Origin: an uncultured Eubacteriales bacterium
GTDB lineage: Bacteria > Bacillota > Clostridia > Lachnospirales > Lachnospiraceae
NCBI GenBank assembly: GCA_900321145.1
Contig: ONVB01000349.1
Span: 1-12,582, forward strand
Reading direction: 5' to 3'
DNA length: 12,582 nt
Positions 1 through 6,870 of this stretch are shown piece by piece (within the stretch, counting starts at the first letter, position 1; each line of letters opens with the position of its first letter). A program made the position numbers and the translations under genes. Under the pieces are notes generated by a model. The model was given only the letters and a program-made list of their open reading frames with translations. It ran no database searches and had not been told where the DNA came from.

Positions 1-401
1 ATAAGATAGACCACCTGATCGTAAAGCTGTGCGGTGATGGTAACGTTCATATTTGTTCCGGGATCGAAGGTCTGCGCCATGGTAAACCCGATCTCACGGT
101 CTATGAACTCACCGGCCATGACAAGAGTAGCCATGGCAAGACTGGACACGAAGCCTAAGGCAAGTCCGATCACTATCTCCTCCACGATGAGGAGCGAAAA
201 GCCCAGCACGGAATCATACTGAGGAAGCTCGACATCCATGGATACATACATCGTGATAGCCAGGCACGCCGCAACCAACACTCTTATCCTGGCATTTATC
301 GCCCTGTTTGAAAACAGCGGCGCCGACGCCATAAACCCGCCTGTTCTCGCGAACACGAACAGGAAGGACTCCAATGTAAGTGTTGCTACTTTAAGATCCA
401 T
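1..401 (-). CDS. fliR: FliR, flagellar export gate membrane protein (5' part, cut by window edge)
   Basis: FliR is an integral membrane subunit of the flagellar type III export gate, assembling with FliP and FliQ inside the basal-body ring. The first 133 residues are visible; the rest lies beyond position 1. The start MDLKVATLTLESFLFVFARTG and the following FMASAPLFSNRAINARIRV stretch match the FliR amino-terminal pattern (a membrane helix, an F/R-T-G turn, then an 'AP.F....I...'-type motif). Further hydrophobic helices follow (about residues 40-51 and 65-95), then the conserved GEFIDREIGFTMAQTFDP segment near residues 96-113. The ATG at 399-401 lies 6 bp after the fliQ stop, and an AGGTAG-type ribosome site overlaps that stop. 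FlhB and FlhA usually follow in related operons, but they are outside the window. Identity is secure; only completeness is unknown. Confidence 0.95.
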   Translation of the reverse strand, partial: MDLKVATLTLESFLFVFARTGGFMASAPLFSNRAINARIRVLVAACLAITMYVSMDVELPQYDSVLGFSLLIVEEIVIGLALGFVSSLAMATLVMAGEFIDREIGFTMAQTFDPGTNMNVTITAQLYDQVVYL

Positions 402-407
402 ATGCCG

Positions 408-677
408 CTACCTGATATATTCCCCAAATCTGCTGTATATATCTACAATAAAATTGAGTATATTGTTCATCATCCAGTCTCCTGTTATGATAAGCACCAG
501 GAAAATGGAAAGTAACTTAGGAACAAAGGTCAGTGTCTGTTCCTGGATGGAGGTGACGGTCTGAAATATACTGACTATCAGACCTATGATCAGTGAAGTG
601 AGCAGCATCGGCGCACTGCATTTTATGATAAGCCATACGGCCTCTACAGTTATGGATACTACCTCGCCGGTACTCAT
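408..677 (-). CDS. fliQ: FliQ, flagellar export gate membrane protein
   Basis: This small two-helix membrane protein of the flagellar type III export gate packs around the FliP pore. At 89 residues it has the usual family length. Two hydrophobic segments (about residues 13-38 and 52-76) flank the conserved loop FQTVTSIQEQTLTFVPK (about residues 38-54), which is diagnostic of FliQ. A GAGGTG ribosome site lies about 8 nt before the ATG at 675-677. The gene follows fliP by 56 bp and precedes fliR by 6 bp, giving the standard fliP-fliQ-fliR order. Nothing is unusual in sequence or length. Confidence 0.96.
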   Translation of the reverse strand: MSTGEVVSITVEAVWLIIKCSAPMLLTSLIIGLIVSIFQTVTSIQEQTLTFVPKLLSIFLVLIITGDWMMNNILNFIVDIYSRFGEYIR

Positions 678-733
678 AGTCTCTACACCTCGTTATGCTA
701 AGTTCCTCGGTTTTCCCCGAAATGATACTGATG

Positions 734-1567
734 TTAAAAATTAAACGATTTGACCACTTCTCCTACTACAAGGTTCCAGCCGTCAGCAAGTATGAACAGA
801 AGTATCTTGAACGGCATGGATATGGTCGTGGGCGGAAGCATCATCATACCCATGGACATAAGCACCGATGACACCACCATATCAATAACTATAAAAGGAA
901 TATAAATCACAAAACCTATGATAAAAGCTGCCCTGATCTCGCTTATGATAAAGGCGGGGATCACCACCGTTATCGGAAGCTCCATGGCCTGCTCAACCGA
1001 GTCGAGATTTGCCATATCCATAAAAAGCCTCAGGTCTTCCTGACGCGTCTGGTTGAGCATAAACTCCTTTAGCGGAGTTATGGTCCTGTCTAAGGCTTCC
1101 TGCTGGCTTATGACTCCCTGATTAAGCGGTTGAAGGGCATTTTCATTGATCTGCACAAAAACCGGGCTCATGATAAAGAAGGTTAAAAACAATGAGAGCC
1201 CTACCAATACGTTATTTGGCGGCGAAGACTGCGTGCCGACTGCCTGCCTTACGAAGTGGAGAACTATGACCAGTCTCGTAAAGGAGGTCAACATAACCAA
1301 TATTGACGGAGCTATAGAAATGATCGTTATAACCAAAAGTATCTGAAGAGTACCCGAAAGTCTGGTTTCTTCAGAATTGGTATCAAGTGTGAGCCCTACC
1401 GTAATTCCGCCGTCCGGAGTGACGCCTGTGTTTGCATCGACTCCAAGCTCCGGATCCGTATCGGGCGTTACATTTGTTGCCCTTGCAACTGTTCCGGAAC
1501 ACAAAACGACAAGAGTAAGCGGCAGAAGGAAGAAAAATATGATTTTCTTAAATCGGCTAAATTTCAT
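734..1567 (-). CDS. fliP: FliP, flagellar export gate pore protein with signal peptide
   Basis: FliP is the core pore-forming subunit of the flagellar export gate. I place the start at the ATG at 1565-1567 (277 residues). It follows the fliO stop by 7 bp, has AGGT-type Shine-Dalgarno bases just upstream, and opens directly with a signal peptide (MKFSRFKK, then a hydrophobic run to about residue 24). An upstream ATG at 1627 would add 20 residues and overlap fliO by about 50 bp; I judge it less likely. The segment at about residues 31-68 is Thr/Asp/Gly-rich and probably lies outside the membrane. The family core starts near residue 72 and includes MLTSFTRLVIVLHFVRQA (92-109), the SPPNN turn (115-119), FVIYIPFIVIDMVVSS (219-234), MGMMMLPP (239-246) and PFKILLF (252-258). 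These are all classic FliP signatures. Confidence 0.96.
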   Translation of the reverse strand: MKFSRFKKIIFFFLLPLTLVVLCSGTVARATNVTPDTDPELGVDANTGVTPDGGITVGLTLDTNSEETRLSGTLQILLVITIISIAPSILVMLTSFTRLVIVLHFVRQAVGTQSSPPNNVLVGLSLFLTFFIMSPVFVQINENALQPLNQGVISQQEALDRTITPLKEFMLNQTRQEDLRLFMDMANLDSVEQAMELPITVVIPAFIISEIRAAFIIGFVIYIPFIVIDMVVSSVLMSMGMMMLPPTTISMPFKILLFILADGWNLVVGEVVKSFNF

Positions 1568-1574
1568 ACCTGAC

Positions 1575-2003
1575 CTACTCTTTGTTATTATCTGAACTGC
1601 TATCTGATTTTTTCTTTTTGAAGGCACTTAAGACTTCTTTGAAGGAAGCATTTTCACGCGGAAAATCAGGAGATACGCTCTCCTGCCCGTTCTCCTGCTT
1701 TTCGGCATACTCCCTCCTGACACGAATAGAGTCAGGATCGAGCTTGTCAATGAGGCTTATGCCTTCCTTGCCTATGCCGAGCGCATAAAAATTATCCCCT
1801 ATCTTTGCTATGGCGATATACTTGTCGCCCATAAGACGATAGGATTCGACTATGCTGATATTATTCCTGCTGCTTACCGGTCCGCCCTGATAGCGCCCCA
1901 CAAGCTTTGCCGTACCGTACGCCAAAGCCACAACAAGAACAAGCATAAGCAGGAGCTTCAGGATGCTCCAGACTGCCTGAGCACCCGAAAGAGATAATAA
2001 CAT
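1575..2003 (-). CDS. fliO: FliO, export gate assembly protein
   Basis: FliO is a bitopic membrane protein that helps FliP assemble into the flagellar export gate. The protein has 142 residues. One membrane helix (about 12-34) is followed by a small cytoplasmic domain with the family pattern: NISIVESYRLMGDKYIAIAKIGDNFYALGIGKEGI at about residues 48-82. The carboxy-terminal tail (from about 98) is charged and Ser/Lys-rich, and probably disordered. The ATG at 2001-2003 is separated from the cheY TAA by one base (TAA-T-ATG), so translation is probably coupled to cheY. The position between cheY and fliP matches the Bacillus and Clostridia fla/che order, where this gene is called fliO or fliZ. FliO proteins are poorly conserved, so position carries part of the weight. 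Confidence 0.88.
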   Translation of the reverse strand: MLLSLSGAQAVWSILKLLLMLVLVVALAYGTAKLVGRYQGGPVSSRNNISIVESYRLMGDKYIAIAKIGDNFYALGIGKEGISLIDKLDPDSIRVRREYAEKQENGQESVSPDFPRENASFKEVLSAFKKKKSDSSSDNNKE

Positions 2004-2004
2004 A

Positions 2005-2367
2005 TTACTCCACTGCTTTCTTTACTGCCTCAAGTACACGATCCGGCTGGAACGGCTTAACGATGAAGTCCCTTGCGCCTGACTGAATTGACTCGATAAC
2101 CATAGCCTGCTGGCCCATAGCGGAGCACATAACAACACTGGCATTCGGATCATTTTCCTTGATCTTCTTCAACGCCTGGATTCCATCCATCTCAGGCATG
2201 GTTATATCCATGAGAACAAGGTCCGGATTGGTCTCTGCATACTTCTCAACCGCCTTAGCACCGTTCTCTGCTTCACCTGCGATATTGTAGCCGTTCTTGA
2301 CTAAAATATCCTTGATCATCATTCTCATGAATGCCGCATCATCACAGATAAGTATACTTTTTGCCAT
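2005..2367 (-). CDS. cheY: CheY, chemotaxis response regulator
   Basis: This stand-alone receiver domain (120 residues, no output domain) carries the chemotaxis signal from CheA to the flagellar switch. All receiver landmarks are visible: acidic pair D9/D10, phospho-acceptor D54 in LVLMDITMPEMDG, S82 at the conserved Ser/Thr position (VVMCSAMGQQ), aromatic F101 and invariant K104 in DFIVKPF. The MAKSILICDDAAFMRMMIKDIL start resembles the Bacillus/Thermotoga CheY type. An AAAGGAG ribosome site lies 8 nt before the ATG at 2365-2367. It sits directly after fliY, whose product carries CheC-type phosphatase motifs likely to act on CheY-phosphate. The 67-bp gap upstream is one of the wider ones in this half and holds an 18-bp palindrome and a weak promoter candidate. 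Confidence 0.96.
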   Translation of the reverse strand: MAKSILICDDAAFMRMMIKDILVKNGYNIAGEAENGAKAVEKYAETNPDLVLMDITMPEMDGIQALKKIKENDPNASVVMCSAMGQQAMVIESIQSGARDFIVKPFQPDRVLEAVKKAVE

Positions 2368-2389
2368 AATTCATACTCCTTTTATATAA

Positions 2390-2417
2390 GTTATAGTTTT
2401 TGATGTATTTATGATAA
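2390..2417 (-). promoter_or_regulatory. Weak candidate housekeeping promoter ahead of cheY
   Basis: On the minus strand TTATCA (2412-2417, 4 of 6 to TTGACA) is followed after 16 bp by TATAAC (2390-2395, 5 of 6 to TATAAT). It lies upstream of the cheY ribosome site in an A/T-rich stretch, so a chance match is quite possible. If real, it would give cheY-fliO-fliP-fliQ-fliR an extra internal start. Confidence 0.25.
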
Positions 2418-2431
2418 CCGCATGCGGTTAT
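2414..2431. repeat. 18-bp perfect palindrome in the fliY-cheY gap
   Basis: ATAACCGCATGCGGTTAT is identical to its own reverse complement. It starts 4 bp after the fliY stop codon. As RNA it would form a 7-bp stem with a 4-nt loop. The minus-strand sequence that follows (CATAAATACATC) is not U-rich, so it is not a normal intrinsic terminator. It could be a protein-binding dyad or an mRNA processing or stability hairpin at the fliY 3' end. It overlaps the -35 of the weak promoter candidate. Confidence 0.6.
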
Positions 2432-2434
2432 TCT

Positions 2435-3598
2435 CTACATTTTCTCTTTGATTATCTCAGTTATCCTTATACCGAAGCTCTCTTCGATAACTACTACTTC
2501 GCCCTTCGCCACAAGCTTCTGGTTGACCATGACATCTATCGGCTCACCCGCAAGCTTGTCAAGCTCTATGATGGTACCCGGAGCAAACTCGAGTATCTCC
2601 TTGATGGACTTTCGTGTACGTCCGAGAACTACCGATACCTCCAAAGGAACATCCATGATAAGGTCTATATTCTCCTGCTGAAGAACGGGACTTATCATAG
2701 GTCCGAAGGACTGGAACTGCACATTCTGTACATTTACGTCCGGCTGCATCACCTGCTGACTCATAAAGGGCTGTCCCATCGGCATACCCATCGGCGGCAT
2801 ACCCGGGATTCCTGCAGGTTGCTGCGGTACGGGCTGAGGAGCCGGTTGGGGCGCAGGCTGCGGTACGGGCTGAGGAGCCGGCTGTGGTGCAGGCTGCGGT
2901 GCCTTGGCAGGTGCGGGGGCAGGCTTTGGCTGATCGTTCCCACTGAACTTGTCGAAAAGACTCTTGGCAAATTCCAGTGGATAAAGCTGCATTATGGTAC
3001 TGTCCACAAGCTCGCCGATGGTCATCTTAAATGTGACACGGACGAACTCTTTATCCATAAAGCCGCCGATCTTGCTCGCGTCTATATTGCCTGCCATATC
3101 CACAAGCTCCGCATCCGGCGGGCTTATGTCTATCTTACACTTGAGCATGGATGAAAGGGATGTGGCCGACGAACCCATCATCTGGTTCATGGCCTCACAG
3201 ATAGCCGAGAAGTGTAGCTCCGTCAGCTCGTCTGCGGGATTTAAACCGTCTCCTCCCATCATAAGGTCTGTTATTACCTTTACATCATCCTCTTTAAGGA
3301 TAAGAACGTTGTTACCGTCTATACCTTCCTTGTAGAGGATATTTATGAACACACAGGGCTTTGCATAGTCACCCGTAAGCGTATCCCAATCTGTAACATC
3401 AACCACCGGAGTGGTAATGACCACCTTCTGGTTGACCAAGGAATAAAGGGTTGTAGCCGCGGTACCCATACATATATTGGATATCTCACCTATCGCGTCC
3501 TTTTCCTCATCGGAAAGCGACACAGATGAACTGCCGGAGCTACCGCCACCGCCTCCCAGGAGGGCATCGATCTCTTCCTGAGACAGCATTCCGTCCAT
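2435..3598 (-). CDS. fliY: FliY, switch protein with CheC-type CheY-P phosphatase domain and FliN domain
   Basis: FliY is a C-ring protein that also removes phosphate from CheY-P. The protein has 387 residues. It begins with LSQEEIDALL (5-14), the CheY-P docking peptide also seen in FliM, then a Gly/Ser linker (15-28). The CheC-like domain (about 30-215) has two apparent active-site sets of the form D/S-x3-E-x2-N...P: D34/E38/N41 with P64, and S131/E135/N138 with P160. A long Pro/Gln/Ala linker (224-262) and a Met/Pro-rich stretch (263-285) lead to a carboxy-terminal FliN/SpoA domain (about 310-387) with VPLEVSVVLGRTRKSIKEIL and GEVVVIEESFGIRITEI. The start has an AGGAGG ribosome site inside the end of fliM, whose stop lies 5 bp upstream. 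The first half can be mistaken for FliM or CheC, but the fusion identifies FliY. Confidence 0.95.
   Translation of the reverse strand: MDGMLSQEEIDALLGGGGGSSGSSSVSLSDEEKDAIGEISNICMGTAATTLYSLVNQKVVITTPVVDVTDWDTLTGDYAKPCVFINILYKEGIDGNNVLILKEDDVKVITDLMMGGDGLNPADELTELHFSAICEAMNQMMGSSATSLSSMLKCKIDISPPDAELVDMAGNIDASKIGGFMDKEFVRVTFKMTIGELVDSTIMQLYPLEFAKSLFDKFSGNDQPKPAPAPAKAPQPAPQPAPQPVPQPAPQPAPQPVPQQPAGIPGMPPMGMPMGQPFMSQQVMQPDVNVQNVQFQSFGPMISPVLQQENIDLIMDVPLEVSVVLGRTRKSIKEILEFAPGTIIELDKLAGEPIDVMVNQKLVAKGEVVVIEESFGIRITEIIKEKM
2821..2900 (-). repeat. 36-bp tandem repeat encoding the FliY Pro/Gln linker
   Basis: Two exact 25-bp cores (2821-2845 and 2857-2881) lie 36 bp apart, and the first 8 bases of a third begin at 2893. 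The period is 12 codons, a unit of the PAPQPAPQPVPQ type. It lies wholly inside fliY in the linker between the CheC-like and FliN domains. In-frame repeats like this can gain or lose units, so linker length may vary between strains. Confidence 0.8.
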
Positions 3599-3603
3599 AA
3601 GCT

Positions 3604-4587
3604 TTATTCCTCCTCTCTTATGATCTCTGTAACTTTAACGGCGTATTTATTGTCCTCTGAAGATCCGGGCAACGCCTTGAATTTTACCATATTGCCGACA
3701 TATACAGCAAGCTCTTCATCAACTTTCTTTTCAAGCTTGATTATGTCGCCGGGCTGCAGGTTGATGAAATCAAGCACCGTAAGCGAACTCTTGCCGAGCT
3801 CTGCGGTGACCGGTATGAGCGCCTTGGCGATGACAGCCTCGATGGCATCCGCATAGCTCTCCTCATCACGCGCCTGCATAGTCGCGAACCAGTATCTGGT
3901 GTTGAGCTTGTCCATCACATCCTCTAAGGTTATATAGGGGAGACAGACATTCATAAGCCCTTCCACACCGCCTATATTGACATTGATCGTAATGATGGCT
4001 ATCATCTCGCTCGGCGAGATGATCTGGGCATACTGTGAATTGGTCTCTATCCTCTCTAAATAAGGCTCGACCTCGACCACATTTGCCCATGGCTCTCTGA
4101 GCAGCGATATGATTATATTGAATATCCTGTCAAGGATACCAAGCTCTATCTCTGAGAACTCCCTGCTCTTGTCAAGCGGCTCACCGTTACCGCCCAGCAG
4201 ACGGTCGATGATGGCGAAGCCTATGTTAGTCGCCAGCTCCATGATTATGCTTCCGGTAAGCGGCGACATGTTCACTATGCCGAGCAGGACCGGGTTCAAA
4301 AGAGCATTTGAAAACTCCTGGTAAGTGACCGCCTCGGAGTTCATCACCTCCACCTGAACCGTCTTCCTCAAGTATACCGGAAGGTTGCTCGAAAGCAGTC
4401 TCCCGAAATGCTCGAAGATGATCTCTAAGGTCCTTAGGTGTTCCTTCGAGAACTTCGCCGGTCTCGAGAAGTCATACTCTTTTATCTTGACGACGGGAGT
4501 GTCTTCTATATCCTCTACATCGAGCTCTCCGGAAGAAAGCTGCTTTAAGAGGGCGTCTATTTCGTTTTGCGAGAGTACGTCAGCCAC
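3604..4587 (-). CDS. fliM: FliM, flagellar motor switch protein
   Basis: FliM is the central C-ring protein that binds CheY-P and sets rotation direction. It has 327 residues, the family's usual length. LSQNEIDALL (5-14) is the CheY-P docking peptide. The middle domain (about 45-230) includes YDFSRPAKFSKEHLRTLE (38-55), NMSPLTGSIIMEL (106-118) with the CheC-like fold, and DRLLGGNGEPLD (128-139). A FliN-like SpoA domain closes the protein (about 250-324, with LQPGDIIKLEK and KVTEII). The start is GTG at 4585-4587, preceded by AGGAGAGG 8 nt upstream. The nearby ATG at 4602-4604 is out of frame, so GTG is the supported start. The gene follows fliL after 62 bp, one of the wider gaps in this block, and runs into fliY with 5 bp between. 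Confidence 0.96.
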   Translation of the reverse strand: MADVLSQNEIDALLKQLSSGELDVEDIEDTPVVKIKEYDFSRPAKFSKEHLRTLEIIFEHFGRLLSSNLPVYLRKTVQVEVMNSEAVTYQEFSNALLNPVLLGIVNMSPLTGSIIMELATNIGFAIIDRLLGGNGEPLDKSREFSEIELGILDRIFNIIISLLREPWANVVEVEPYLERIETNSQYAQIISPSEMIAIITINVNIGGVEGLMNVCLPYITLEDVMDKLNTRYWFATMQARDEESYADAIEAVIAKALIPVTAELGKSSLTVLDFINLQPGDIIKLEKKVDEELAVYVGNMVKFKALPGSSEDNKYAVKVTEIIREEE

Positions 4588-4649
4588 GCTTTTCCTCTCC
4601 TCATATGCTAAGTATTATCTGAAACTGTAGTTTTGGATATGCACTGTGC

Positions 4650-5168
4650 TTACTGCTGCTGTGCAACCCAGTTGTAGAAGCTTATCGAGTATATACCGTT
4701 TGCGGTACCGAAGGTCTGCCTCAAGGATTCAAGCAGCTCTTCCTTTATCTTGCCCTGCATGGCATTGTCGATAACCTGTGCGTAAGTATACTTGCCGAAT
4801 ACATTTCTTGCGGCATCGTATATGAGCGAAGTCGAAAGCGGTATGTTCGCTGCGAGCTTCTCGTAATCGGGAGCCGTCTTATCCATATTGATGGTAAGTC
4901 CGTACTGAAGAACAGCCATCTTGCCCGAGCCGTCCGGTGCAAGGTTTACCGGATTGCCCTGCTCTAACTGGAACATATCAAGATTGGCAACATCAAAGCT
5001 TGACTCAACCTGATTCTCAAGCTCAAGCTCAAGTATCTTCGCTATGTCATCGATAAGCTTGTTGGTCTTCTGTGCCGATGGCATAAATGTAAACACAAGC
5101 AATATGTTGAATACTAAATTGACCAGACACAACGCAAGGATTACGACTGTGATAAGATTCTTCTTCAT
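4650..5168 (-). CDS. fliL: FliL, stator-associated flagellar protein
   Basis: FliL is a single-pass membrane protein that rings the MotA/MotB stator and supports torque. The protein has 172 residues. An amino-terminal membrane helix (about 5-29) is followed by an extracytoplasmic domain with weak but recognisable FliL features. These include a hydrophobic beta pattern at MAVLQYGLTINMDK, a middle segment predicting helix, and a late EELLESLRQTFGTANGIYSISFYNWVAQQ segment, resembling the family's closing 'I..V.F..F..Q' strand. The AAAGGAG ribosome site lies 7 nt before the ATG at 5166-5168. It follows motB by 21 bp, which fits the stator link. Family conservation is low, so position (between motB and fliM) supports the call strongly. 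Confidence 0.85.
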   Translation of the reverse strand: MKKNLITVVILALCLVNLVFNILLVFTFMPSAQKTNKLIDDIAKILELELENQVESSFDVANLDMFQLEQGNPVNLAPDGSGKMAVLQYGLTINMDKTAPDYEKLAANIPLSTSLIYDAARNVFGKYTYAQVIDNAMQGKIKEELLESLRQTFGTANGIYSISFYNWVAQQQ

Positions 5169-5189
5169 GAGAATGCTCCTTTATATACC

Positions 5190-6041
5190 TTAATTGGAAT
5201 TCTGTTCGTTGTATATCTTGATGGAGACGCGGCGGTTTCTCGCCCTTCCCTCGGGAGTGGCATTCGACGCTACAGGCCTCGACTCACCGTAGCCCGCTAT
5301 CTTCATGTTCTCGTCTATAAAGTTCTCCTGAGTGATCACATAGTCATAGACACTCTTGGCCCTCGCCATGGAAAGCGCCCTGTTGTCCTCGAATCTTCCT
5401 CCGGAGATGGGCACATTATCCGTATGCCCCTCTATCTCGATAATATTGTACTTGTATTTCGTAAGGATGCTCGCAATCTTCTGAAGGAACATCTTTGAAT
5501 CATTCTTAACCTCTGAGGAGCCGGATTCGAAGAGTATCGAACCGTTAAGTTCAAGCTCCACATACTGCTTGGTATAGTCGATGGTCACTAAGCTCTCTAT
5601 ATTGAAGGACTCGGTCATGCTGACTACCTCGTCATACATTTCCTCGGACTCCTTCTCGCCTCTCTCATCGAACTCCGCTTTGATCTCGGCATCGGAAACC
5701 TGATCGAGCTTGGCATCGGTCATGGTAGCTCCGCCGCCTGTGTTGCCTTCCTTTCCTTCTGCCGTTCTTCCCTCCTGCTGAAGATAAGTCTGCGTATCGG
5801 GAAGCTGTGTCACTCCGCCCGACATCATATCTCCGTTGACAAGGGACATGGCACCGTTGTTCAGGATGGAGAAGGACATATTGTCAAATGAAGCGGCGAT
5901 CTTCTGTATCTTGCCCGCATCCATGGTAGATGAGGCGAACAAAAGCACGAAGAAGCAAAGCAACAGGTTCATAAGATCCGAGAATGTGGCCATCCACGCG
6001 GGCGACCCTTCCTCGGGTGGTTTTTCCTTTCTCTTCGCCAT
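5190..6041 (-). CDS. motB: MotB, stator protein with peptidoglycan-binding domain
   Basis: MotB anchors the proton-driven stator to the cell wall and carries the ion-binding aspartate. The protein has 283 residues. After a charged amino-terminal tail, PAWMATFSDLMNLLLCFFVLLF (14-35) forms the single membrane helix with the essential aspartate at D22. A plug and linker region (about 45-150) is Met/Ser-rich, then acidic. The OmpA/MotB domain (about 155-277) shows FESGSSEV (171-178), IEGHTDNVPISGG (203-215), NRALSMARAKSV (220-231), GYGESRPV (250-257) and NRRVSI (269-274). The start overlaps the motA stop by one base (TAATG), so MotA and MotB are probably made in coupled amounts. The sequence does not settle whether the coupling ion is H+ or Na+. 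Confidence 0.97.
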   Translation of the reverse strand: MAKRKEKPPEEGSPAWMATFSDLMNLLLCFFVLLFASSTMDAGKIQKIAASFDNMSFSILNNGAMSLVNGDMMSGGVTQLPDTQTYLQQEGRTAEGKEGNTGGGATMTDAKLDQVSDAEIKAEFDERGEKESEEMYDEVVSMTESFNIESLVTIDYTKQYVELELNGSILFESGSSEVKNDSKMFLQKIASILTKYKYNIIEIEGHTDNVPISGGRFEDNRALSMARAKSVYDYVITQENFIDENMKIAGYGESRPVASNATPEGRARNRRVSIKIYNEQNSN

Positions 6042-6826
6042 TATGATCCACCCTCTTCACTGAACTGCGACCTCTCGCCGGGTGCGAGGAAGGCCTTCAG
6101 TTTCTCTTCTATGACACGAGGGTTCTCACCTGCCTGTATTGAAAGGATACCCTCGATCATCATCTCTTTCAGCTTCATCTCCGCCGAATTATAGGCGTCA
6201 AGCTTATTCGCAACCGGTGTACATATCCAGTTTGCAAGCACCGAACCGTAGAATGTCGTGATAAGAGCAACGGCCATGTTCGGTCCGATGGAGTCGGGAT
6301 CCGACAGGTCCTTAAGCATGAGCACAAGACCGATAAGTGTACCGATCATTCCCCACGCAGGTCCCATGGCACCTAAGTTCTTCCAAAAGCCTATATTTCC
6401 CTGGTGTCTTGTATCGGTATTCACAAGATCGGCTTCAAGTATGCTCCTTACAAGCTCGGGATCGGTACCGTCGACTATGAGCATAACGCCCTTCTTCATG
6501 AATTCATCTTCAAGGTTGTTCGCGCTCTCCTCCAAAGCAAGAAGTCCTTCTCGCCTTGCAAGGTTCGAGAGGTCTATGATGCTTCTTATGGTATCGACCT
6601 CACTCGCGGCAGGCACCTTGAATATAAGTGTGAACGATTTGAGTCCCTTGATAAAATCCTGCATGGGATTCATCATCAATATAGCGCCGAAAGCACCACC
6701 GAAGGTAACCAGCGCCGAAGGCGCGTCAAGGAAGTTCATGACCGCCGAGAAGCTTTTACCGAATACCATACCGAATATCATGAGTCCGAGACACATCATC
6801 ATACCGATTAACGATGCTAAATCCAA
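6041..6826 (-). CDS. motA: MotA, stator ion channel protein (TTG start)
   Basis: MotA forms the pentameric ring of the flagellar stator and pushes on FliG. The protein has 261 residues and four membrane segments: about 3-22, 34-53, 151-171 and 184-204. The cytoplasmic loop (about 75-140) contains LSNLARREGLLALEE (86-100) with the conserved Arg/Glu residues that face FliG. The late-helix motif NLGAMGPAWGMIGTLIGLVLML (150-171) is the classic MotA proline-containing segment. The first codon is TTG (6824-6826), with GAGGTG about 8 nt upstream. The in-frame ATG five codons earlier (6839-6841) is followed at once by AGG-TGA, so it cannot be the start. The gene follows flbD by 44 bp and overlaps motB by one base. 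Confidence 0.96.
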   Translation of the reverse strand: MDLASLIGMMMCLGLMIFGMVFGKSFSAVMNFLDAPSALVTFGGAFGAILMMNPMQDFIKGLKSFTLIFKVPAASEVDTIRSIIDLSNLARREGLLALEESANNLEDEFMKKGVMLIVDGTDPELVRSILEADLVNTDTRHQGNIGFWKNLGAMGPAWGMIGTLIGLVLMLKDLSDPDSIGPNMAVALITTFYGSVLANWICTPVANKLDAYNSAEMKLKEMMIEGILSIQAGENPRVIEEKLKAFLAPGERSQFSEEGGS

Positions 6827-6870
6827 CTTACGTCACCTCATAGTATACATCCGAAGGACTGTGTTTACCT

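Noticed and set aside
678..733. Hairpin in the fliP-fliQ gap
   Set aside because: Only a 3-bp CGG/CCG stem with no U-run; not a terminator or a meaningful structure.
1568..1627. Upstream ATG adding 20 residues to FliP
   Set aside because: It overlaps fliO by about 50 bp and places charged residues before the signal peptide. The ATG at 1567 has the expected signal peptide start and spacing.
2411..3154. 247-residue plus-strand open frame opposite fliY
   Set aside because: It is the antisense of fliY. Its His/Arg/Leu/Gly-rich composition comes from the Pro/Gln repeat DNA on the other strand. There is no ribosome site, and fliY on the minus strand is clear.
4588..4649. Possible promoter and short dyad (AAACT-GT-AGTTT, 4622-4633) in the fliL-fliM gap
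   Set aside because: GATAAT has no acceptable -35 at 16-18 bp, and the dyad arms are only 5 bp of A/T-rich sequence, within chance expectation.
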